Below, one piece after another: positions 15,835 to 19,995 of a stretch of DNA of 19,995 nt. Positions within the stretch are counted from its first letter, which is position 1, and each line of letters starts with the position of its first letter. Made by a program: the position numbers and the translations under genes. Source of the DNA: an uncultured Bacteroidales bacterium (GTDB lineage Bacteria > Bacteroidota > Bacteroidia > Bacteroidales > Paludibacteraceae); contig CAKZZM010000197.1 in NCBI GenBank assembly GCA_937885465.1, positions 1 through 19,995 of the forward strand. The letters run 5' to 3'. The notes beneath the pieces were generated by a model. It had not been told where the DNA came from and searched no databases. It worked only from the letters and a program-made list of their open reading frames with translations.

Positions 15835-16343
15835 ATGTTATGTAGTTTTTAGTTGTCTTTCTGGTTCTATGTCTGTTATTTTGAGGTTTCTACGGGGACA
15901 ATGGGTTAGTATCGGGTTAATATTTCCCAATATACGCTACAAAATTAGTAAAAAATCGCAATCTAAAATATTTGTTACAAAAAATGGTTCTGCAATTCTT
16001 AAAAAGTCAACCGCTTTAGGATTGGAGTAACCCTTTTCAGTAAACGAGTCAAAAGTTTACGATTTTTAAGATTCTATCTCAGTTATCGAGTCAACCTTTT
16101 TCAGGTTTAGTCATCGCTTTTGCATGTCTTTGGCAAGTCTGTTCTGTTTCGCTATCCTATCGGTATCCCTTCGATATCCGTATAGTGGTTTGGGCGTTGC
16201 TGCACACATTTGCGTGCAATATATACTTCTTTTTTCGGGCATAGACACGTTGTTGGCTTTTTCCCGCGTTGTTTTAGTTCCAATACCGTGCGTTCGACGA
16301 TTTGCGCATTGGTCGGTGGATGGATGAGCGGTGACAGTAGAGT
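15835..16343. other. Gene-poor region between the structured RNA and the Fic remnant
   Basis: About 500 bases without a gene I can support. The part at 15998-16120 contains degenerate 20-25 base units related to those at 17718-17790. From 16121 to 16343 two minus-strand frames stay open for 40-60 codons, but neither resembles a protein I recognise. Confidence 0.4.
15998..16120. repeat. Degenerate repeat block A (left of the Fic gene)
   Basis: The block contains AGTCAACCGCTTTAGG (16005-16020), TAAACGAGTCAA (16041-16052) and GAGTCAACCTTTTTCAGG with TTAGTC (16088-16112). The same units recur in the same order and orientation at 17718-17790. The common unit on the minus strand is roughly CCTGAAAAAGGTTGACTC. 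Block A has one extra diverged unit between 16053 and 16085 compared with block B. Confidence 0.65.
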
Positions 16344-16497
16344 CTATTTCTCATTTTTTATTATCTCCCAATGGCCGGTTTTATCGGAGCCAACCCATTG
16401 AATCAGGTGTTTTTCTTGTAATGCAACAACATCCCGTTGGATGGTTTTTCTATTTACTCCTAATCTTTCGGAGAGATATTTCGTATTTACTGCGACA
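16344..16497 (-). pseudogene. Stray winged-helix segment, C-terminal remnant of a Fic-type protein
   Basis: Directly behind the Fic stop, in a different frame, the minus strand reads VAVNTKYLSERLGV, then TIQRDVVALQEKHLIQWVG and TGHWEIIKNEK, ending at TAG (16346-16344). This is a complete winged-helix unit ending in the same GHWEI motif that closes the intact Fic protein. It has no start codon or N-terminal domains of its own. Eleven bases (TCCCAATGGCC on the plus strand) are identical at 16366-16376 and 16515-16525, and two tandem 12-base units TGTCGCAGTAAA (minus strand) sit at the junction. It is either the tail of a second Fic gene lost by recombination or a frameshifted extension of this one. 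Confidence 0.65.
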
Positions 16498-16498
16498 T

Positions 16499-17518
16499 TT
16501 ACTGCGACACAATTTCCCAATGGCCTTCTTTGCGACCATTTGCACGGCGGATAAGGCCTTGCTTTTGCAGTTTAGCCGTATGTTGCAGCACGTTTGACTC
16601 AGATGTTTGCACGGCAACAGCAATCTCAGGAATGGTAATTTGCGGATTGTTGCGCATTAATTCTACTATCTTTCCTGCAGTTTTTCCAAGTTTCTTTCCT
16701 ATAGTTTTTCCTATAGTTTTTGTGTCTGTTCCCAGGCTTGCCACATAAGCCTCAATCTCTGCTTGCAAGTTGGTGTTATGCAGATGCAGCATAATACTCG
16801 GGAAGATGGATTCATCCTCTTTATCGCGTGTGTCGTTGAGTGCTTGGATATATTCGGCTTTCTGCTCTTTAAGGACCTTGACCGGAATGAGCCCGAACTC
16901 CCATTGCAGCATATTCATCACCAATCGTGACATTCGTCCGTTACCGTCTGCCCATGGATGGATAGTTACCAAGCGGTAATGAGCTATAAAGGAAAGGCGA
17001 TAGGCAGCAAGGATATCTTTCTCCGGCAACGATTTGCGCTCATTATTGAGCCATCTACAGAAATCCGCTAAAGCCCGCGGTACTTTCTCGTGCGCCAAAT
17101 AACTACGTCCGCCGAAACCGGCTGTTACATTCACCTTGCGCAACTCGCCTTCGGCAGCCGAGAACGAGCCAAGCGGTGTGTTGTACATGCTGCCGGTGTT
17201 TTTCATCACGATAGATGACAGACGGCAGAGCATATCCACGCTATAGGAAGTGTGTTGCTCCGCTAACTTTTGCGCCTCCTCATACGCAGCCTTGAGATCA
17301 AGGTTCATCATCTGCTCTTGCAACGTGCGTCCCGGAGCCGTGATACCTTCATCGAAAAGCAGCTGGTTCTCAATCTCCGTAACGGTAGAACCCTCAATAG
17401 CGGTAGAGTGTGTGATGATAGAATACAAGTAGAATTTCTTGTAATCAATCTGATCCTCAATGCCTAATTGGCGATAGCTGGCTATGGTTTGTAATATGTC
17501 AGATGTCATTTTCATCAT
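16499..17518 (-). CDS. Fic family protein with C-terminal winged helix
   Basis: A 339-residue protein. The Fic motif HPWADGNGRMSR (187-198) is complete, with the catalytic His and the GNGR anion-binding loop (Trp replaces the usual Phe). An N-terminal inhibitory helix motif, STAIEG (38-43), fits the (S/T)xxxE(G/N) consensus, so self-inhibition through Glu42 is expected. Fic enzymes transfer AMP or another phosphate-containing group to target proteins. Residues about 255-275 are a low-complexity GKTIGKKLGKTAGK linker. The last 60 residues form a winged helix (TIPEIAVAVQTSESNVLQH, then KQGLIRRANG), suggesting DNA binding and possibly self-regulation. The start is one of ATGs at 17518, 17515 or 17509. 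A palindrome overlapping a -7 box lies about 110 bases upstream. Confidence 0.9.
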   Translation of the reverse strand: MMKMTSDILQTIASYRQLGIEDQIDYKKFYLYSIITHSTAIEGSTVTEIENQLLFDEGITAPGRTLQEQMMNLDLKAAYEEAQKLAEQHTSYSVDMLCRLSSIVMKNTGSMYNTPLGSFSAAEGELRKVNVTAGFGGRSYLAHEKVPRALADFCRWLNNERKSLPEKDILAAYRLSFIAHYRLVTIHPWADGNGRMSRLVMNMLQWEFGLIPVKVLKEQKAEYIQALNDTRDKEDESIFPSIMLHLHNTNLQAEIEAYVASLGTDTKTIGKTIGKKLGKTAGKIVELMRNNPQITIPEIAVAVQTSESNVLQHTAKLQKQGLIRRANGRKEGHWEIVSQ

Positions 17519-17628
17519 TTTATGTCTCGGCGGTGAGTCGGTAGGCGGTCGGTTGTTTCATGGGTTTTCTATATATCAGGCATAGTCAATATTAGCATTC
17601 TATGTTCTTGTGCTAAAAACGATTGCGA

Positions 17629-17648
17629 TAATTTTGCAAGCAAAATTA
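17629..17648 (-). promoter_or_regulatory. Palindromic operator overlapping a -7 box, upstream of the Fic gene
   Basis: TAATTTTGC (17629-17637) and GCAAAATTA (17640-17648) form a perfect 9-bp inverted repeat with a 2-base centre. The minus-strand half reads TAATTTTG, a match to TAnnTTTG, giving a start near 17634 and a leader of about 115 bases. The plus-strand half is also a -7 match and has TTG 18 bases upstream (17608-17610). A repressor bound here would block the promoter. Confidence 0.45.
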
Positions 17649-17717
17649 CTGCTTTTTTGCGTATTATGTAAATAAACATGTAGTTTTTTCTGTTTGTATC
17701 CGGCGTTTTGTCATCAT

Positions 17718-17790
17718 CTTAAGAAGTCAACCGCTTTAGGGTAGGAGTCAACCTTTTTAGTAAACGAGTCAAGCGTTTTCAGGATTAGTC
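17718..17790. repeat. Degenerate repeat block B (right of the Fic gene)
   Basis: The block contains AGTCAACCGCTTTAGG (17725-17740), GAGTCAACCTTTTTAG (17745-17760), TAAACGAGTCAA (17761-17772) and TTTTCAGGATTAGTC (17776-17790). It matches block A at 15998-16120 in order and orientation. Together the two blocks bracket the Fic gene and its C-terminal remnant. Confidence 0.65.
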
Positions 17791-17887
17791 AGAAGCATTG
17801 TTTTTGTTGCCGTGTGCGCTACCGTTGAGTTACTGAATAGCAACCCAAGGGTAGCGGTTCGGTTGCGGTAGTGAGCGAGATAAATCT

Positions 17888-17935
17888 AAGGATACGCAGG
17901 CGTTGCCTACGGATATAGGACAGCCTGCGTACCTT
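17888..17935. terminator. Terminator-like hairpin behind the frdA fragment
   Basis: TACGCAGGC (17893-17901) pairs perfectly with GCCTGCGTA (17923-17931), extended by AAGG/CCTT with one bulged A. It lies 16 bases past the stop of the frdA fragment on the minus strand. The tail has only a weak U-rich stretch, so its strength is uncertain. Confidence 0.5.
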
Positions 17936-17950
17936 ATTTAACAATATGTC

Positions 17951-18649
17951 TTACGACTTGTAGTTCCTCGTCTTGCGTTCGGTGAACTCGTAATCGAGGG
18001 GTTCTTTGATGAGTTCGGGCTCTTTGTCCTCGCCGGTGTAACGCCAGCAAGCCACGTATGAGAACTTGTCGTCCTGACGCAGTGCCTCGCCCTCCTCGGT
18101 CTGGTACTCCTCGCGGAAGTGGCCACCGCACGACTCCTCACGATTCAAGGCATCGACTGCCATCAGACGACCAATCTCGATGAAGTCGGCAAGACGCAGA
18201 GCCTTCTCAAGCTCGTTGTTCAGACTGTCGGCAGTGCCGGGGATATAGACGTTCGTCCAGAAGTCTTTCTTTATCTCATCAATCTTTTGGATGGCGGTGC
18301 GCAGGCTCTCGGCGGTACGACCCATACCTACGAAGTCCCACATGACGAGACCAAGGCGTTTGTGGATAGTATCAACCGACTCCGTGCCTTGTATCGACAT
18401 GAGGCGTTGTATCTTGTCGTTGACAGCCTTCTCTGCCTCGGCGAACTCGGGACGGTCGGTGGACATACGCGGCACGCCAATCTGGTCGGCGAGGTAGTTC
18501 TGTATGGTGTAAGGCAGTACGAAGTAACCGTCAGCCAGACCCTGCATCAGCGCCGAAGCACCGAGGCGGTTGGCTCCGTGGTCGGAGAAGTCGTAATTAT
18601 CAGTTTCTTCAATGTTCACTTTGCCTAACAATAGCTTATCCCAACACAA
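17951..18649 (-). pseudogene. frdA: 5'-truncated fumarate reductase/succinate dehydrogenase flavoprotein (C-terminal third)
   Basis: The frame begins with TTG at 18649. From codon 21 (18589) onward it is the C-terminal part of the Bacteroidota FrdA/SdhA flavoprotein: FSDHGANRLGASALMQGLADGY includes the conserved HGANRLG segment of the flavin and dicarboxylate site. LVMWDFVGMGRT, SCGGHFREEYQT and a final TERKTRNYKS follow. About 210 residues are homologous, whereas the full protein is about 640-660. The FAD-binding N-terminus is absent and the first 20 codons do not match the family (the expected residues before FSDHG are missing). It therefore cannot form a working enzyme. It is GC-richer than the island. 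No frdB follows on the minus strand; a terminator-like hairpin and the Fic gene do. It is a recombination remnant, or an assembly join. Confidence 0.75.
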
Positions 18650-18695
18650 AACCGCTGCAACTCTAAATATGGATAAACCACATCATTAGACCCTA

Positions 18696-18726
18696 CAAAA
18701 GTACAACAAAATTCTGATACTCGCAA
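18696..18726 (-). promoter_or_regulatory. Minus-strand promoter (TTG, 20 bases, TACTTTTG)
   Basis: On the minus strand TTG (18726-18724) is followed after 20 bases by TACTTTTG (18703-18696), a good match to the Bacteroidota -33/-7 promoter. Transcription would start near 18690 and run into the frdA fragment. Confidence 0.55.
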
Positions 18727-18777
18727 CAAAATCCCATAAAAATCACCCATTCAGGCGAAAAACGTTGCGAAACCCTC

Positions 18778-18808
18778 TTGCACATCTCCGAATAAAGCAG
18801 TATCTTTG
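18778..18808 (+). promoter_or_regulatory. Plus-strand promoter (TTG, 20 bases, TATCTTTG)
   Basis: TTG (18778-18780) is followed after 20 bases by TATCTTTG (18801-18808) and CA, a full Bacteroidota promoter match. A start near 18815 gives a 235-base leader to the gene at 19050. It is divergent from the promoter at 18696-18726. Confidence 0.6.
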
Positions 18809-18830
18809 CAGCCATATTGCAGCAATCAAT

Positions 18831-18924
18831 CTTATGTGATTCGTATGTTATTCTTATGTGATTCGTATGTTACTCTGCTGCCCACACCAACACACCATAC
18901 TACCCACACCGACACACCATACTA
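18831..18924. repeat. Two neighbouring 22-bp tandem duplications
   Basis: The unit beginning CTTATGTGATTCGTATGTTA occurs at 18831-18852 and 18853-18874 with one difference in its last bases. Six bases later, the unit CCCACACCAACACACCATAC (plus TA) occurs at 18881-18902 and 18903-18924 with one base changed. Both have a 22-base period. They sit in the untranslated leader of the gene at 19050. Confidence 0.8.
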
Positions 18925-19049
18925 CCCGAAGAACGAAACACCGAGCAATAACTGCATCAAAAAAGAATTCATCGTGCATTTCGTTGGCATTCTTACCAAC
19001 GGGCCAGCCCAAGAAGAACAACTAAAAACCACTCAAACACCATCTCGCC

Positions 19050-19595
19050 ATGGCAGAAGTCAAACTACAGACTCCGTTCGATGAGATTCACGGGGCCATC
19101 GAAAAACACGGCATCATTAGCCGCCAAAAGAAATACAGAGACGAACGCGGTAGAATCATCCACCGTGGCAAACAAGAAGCCTATGCCGTCCGTCACCCTC
19201 GTGATTTCAAGAAAGACCCGCCGAAAGGCGAAGAATTGAAGCACCACAACCGTTGGAAAGAGGCATGCCACCGCACTACCCAAATCCTCCAAGCCGTACA
19301 GCCGAATGGCTTGACCGACCAACAGCAATTCCATCGTCAAATTAACAAAATCCCCGACTACTACACTCCCGAAGAAGCCTTGCAACTCTACACCGACTTC
19401 AAGACCCGCTACGAAAAACAACTCCCCAATGTCCGTGGCAAGCACCCCGACCCGCAAGCTCCAATCGACAAAAACACAGGCAAGCCCAAACGTTACCTCC
19501 AGCTCCCCGCCTTCATCCGTGCCATGCTCTACCAAGAACTAAAAATCCGTAGAGTGATTTATCAAGCCCTCAAATCATCCCCCAACAGCAGATAG
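19050..19595 (+). CDS. Hypothetical protein, small and basic, Bacteroidales type
   Basis: A 181-residue soluble, strongly basic protein without signal peptide or membrane segments. It opens with MAEVKLQTPFDEIHGAI, then SRQKKYRDERGRIIHRGKQEAYAVRHPRDF, and continues with two helical stretches (about 70-95 and 112-130). It closes with an aromatic and basic segment, RAMLYQELKIRRVIYQAL. I recall similar unannotated Bacteroidales proteins but know of no function; RNA or DNA binding is only a guess from the charge. The ATG at 19050 (CCATGG context) is the only plausible start. A good promoter lies at 18778-18808, with a long repeat-bearing leader between. Codon use and GC content are higher than in the defence island. 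Confidence 0.75.
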   Translation: MAEVKLQTPFDEIHGAIEKHGIISRQKKYRDERGRIIHRGKQEAYAVRHPRDFKKDPPKGEELKHHNRWKEACHRTTQILQAVQPNGLTDQQQFHRQINKIPDYYTPEEALQLYTDFKTRYEKQLPNVRGKHPDPQAPIDKNTGKPKRYLQLPAFIRAMLYQELKIRRVIYQALKSSPNSR

Positions 19596-19613
19596 CCCCA
19601 CGTTCGTTGAGCG

Positions 19614-19686
19614 TATCAGCTCAACCTGTGGCTGATATAGAAATATCCTCGCCTGTCGCATATCAGCTCAACCTGTGGATGATATA
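19614..19686. repeat. Paired hairpin repeats behind the hypothetical gene
   Basis: TATCAGC/GCTGATA with loop TCAACCTGTG (19614-19637) is followed 47 bases later by a second copy, ATATCAGC with GATGATAT and the same loop (19660-19685), which has one mismatch in the stem. The conserved loop and stem suggest a duplicated element, possibly a terminator of the upstream gene. No U-run follows. Confidence 0.55.
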
Positions 19687-19700
19687 TAACGTATTTGCCC

Positions 19701-19716
19701 TGCGCATTCATGCGCA
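19701..19716. repeat. Small palindrome TGCGCA-TTCA-TGCGCA
   Basis: A 6-bp perfect stem with a 4-base centre. It lies directly at the left edge of the 23-bp tandem array and overlaps its first bases. Confidence 0.5.
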
Positions 19717-19850
19717 GTTAATCCTCGTTTATATATGCAGTTAATTCTCGCTTATATGCGCAGTTAATCCTCGTTTATATACGCAGTTAATTCTCGCTTA
19801 TATATGCAGTTAATCCTCGTTTATATATGCAGTTAATCCTCGTTTATATC
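19714..19850. repeat. Tandem array of six 23-bp units
   Basis: Units start at 19714, 19737, 19760, 19783, 19806 and 19829, with consensus GCAGTTAATYCTCGYTTATA plus three variable bases; the last unit is one base short. Two versions alternate: C then T at the variable sites (units 1, 3, 5, 6) and T then C (units 2, 4). The array is not a CRISPR, because there are no unique spacers. Confidence 0.85.
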
Positions 19851-19852
19851 TT

Positions 19853-19921
19853 TGTCGGGATTGAATCCCGACATTACACCCCCATATCCGTTCTTATAAT
19901 TGTCGAAATGCCATTTCGACA
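19853..19921. repeat. Two TGTCG-type palindromes
   Basis: TGTCGGGAT/ATCCCGACA with centre TGA (19853-19873) and TGTCGAAAT/ATTTCGACA with centre GCC (19901-19921). The second matches the palindrome at 2718-2738 except for one base of the centre. Confidence 0.75.
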
Positions 19922-19995
19922 TCATCCATACCCCCCCCACAAAAAAATCTCCTCACCCTCACCACAAAAAAATCAACAAAAATCAAACAATCTTT
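19922..19995. other. Low-complexity end of the window
   Basis: No gene is visible. There is a run of eight Cs (19931-19938) and two copies of CCACAAAAAAATC about 24 bases apart. The next gene, if any, starts beyond the window. Confidence 0.4.

Noticed and set aside
16111..16242. A minus-strand 43-codon frame starting MPEKRSIYCTQMC and ending AKDMQKR
   Set aside because: It has an ATG and a stop, but another minus-strand frame in the same stretch is equally open. No promoter is visible and I recognise no family. Its stop lies inside repeat block A.
16165..16343. A minus-strand open stretch continuing in frame after the winged-helix remnant stop (VERTVLELKQRGKK)
   Set aside because: It looks somewhat protein-like but lacks a start codon, is not recognisable and overlaps a competing open frame. 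I could not decide between a decayed gene and chance.
18806..19084. A plus-strand 92-codon frame across the tandem repeats
   Set aside because: It begins with TTG inside the -7 promoter box and is made mostly of translated tandem repeats. It also overlaps the start of the better-supported gene at 19050.
19065..19535. A 156-codon frame on the minus strand opposite the hypothetical gene
   Set aside because: It is a shadow of the 19050-19595 gene, with composition unlike a normal protein and no start context or promoter.
19714..19850. A possible CRISPR array
   Set aside because: The units are directly adjacent with no unique spacers, the period is only 23 bases, and no cas genes are present.
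19931..19938. A run of eight Cs as a phase-variation tract
   Set aside because: No reading frame or promoter is visible around it within the window, so slippage would have no evident target.

Overview
This window looks like a chromosomal segment of a Bacteroidales bacterium (phylum Bacteroidota). Four things point there. One secreted protein ends in a type IX secretion sorting domain. Several intergenic sites match the Bacteroidota -7 promoter element TAnnTTTG. The frdA/sdhA remnant resembles the Bacteroidota fumarate reductase flavoprotein. The flanking genes lack strong Shine-Dalgarno sites. I cannot name the genus.

Layout. The left flank (1-3420) holds the last codons of an unknown gene, a two-gene plus-strand pair (a uracil-DNA-glycosylase-like hypothetical and a secreted T9SS protein), a cluster of palindromes with a terminator-like hairpin, and a bcp-type thiol peroxidase on the minus strand. 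From about 3570 to 17520 every gene lies on the minus strand, and by eye most of the defence genes are AT-richer than the flanks; this is a defence/accessory island. Read in the direction of transcription (right to left) it contains: a Fic protein with a stray second winged-helix segment behind it; a candidate structured RNA and a leader hairpin; a tight five-gene operon (cytosine-5 DNA methyltransferase, MORC-like GHKL ATPase, Z1 helicase-like ATPase, PD-(D/E)XK nuclease, AIPR protein); an AlbA_2/GHKL ATP-binding protein; a vsr gene cut off after 29 codons; and a RhuM-family protein. The right flank (17520-19995) has a 5'-truncated frdA/sdhA fragment, two divergent promoters, a small conserved-looking hypothetical gene and an array of tandem and palindromic repeats.

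How the genes work together. The five-gene operon matches the multi-gene restriction-modification systems that Iyer and Aravind predicted around prokaryotic MORC-type ATPases. The methyltransferase would mark self DNA. The GHKL ATPase and the Z1 motor would recognise or remodel unmarked DNA. The PD-(D/E)XK protein would cut, and AIPR would be an effector. The vsr stub fits as a former last member, because Vsr repairs T:G mismatches made by deamination of 5-methylcytosine. It is truncated exactly at the edge of a 130-140 bp repeat that also forms the leader of two unrelated accessory genes.

The least explained signals are these: the rod-shaped RNA candidate at 15666-15834, whose G-U pairs and U-run give it a strand; the duplicated promoter leaders with helically phased A-tracts; the Fic C-terminal segment; and a family of small palindromes whose arms vary in a compensated way.
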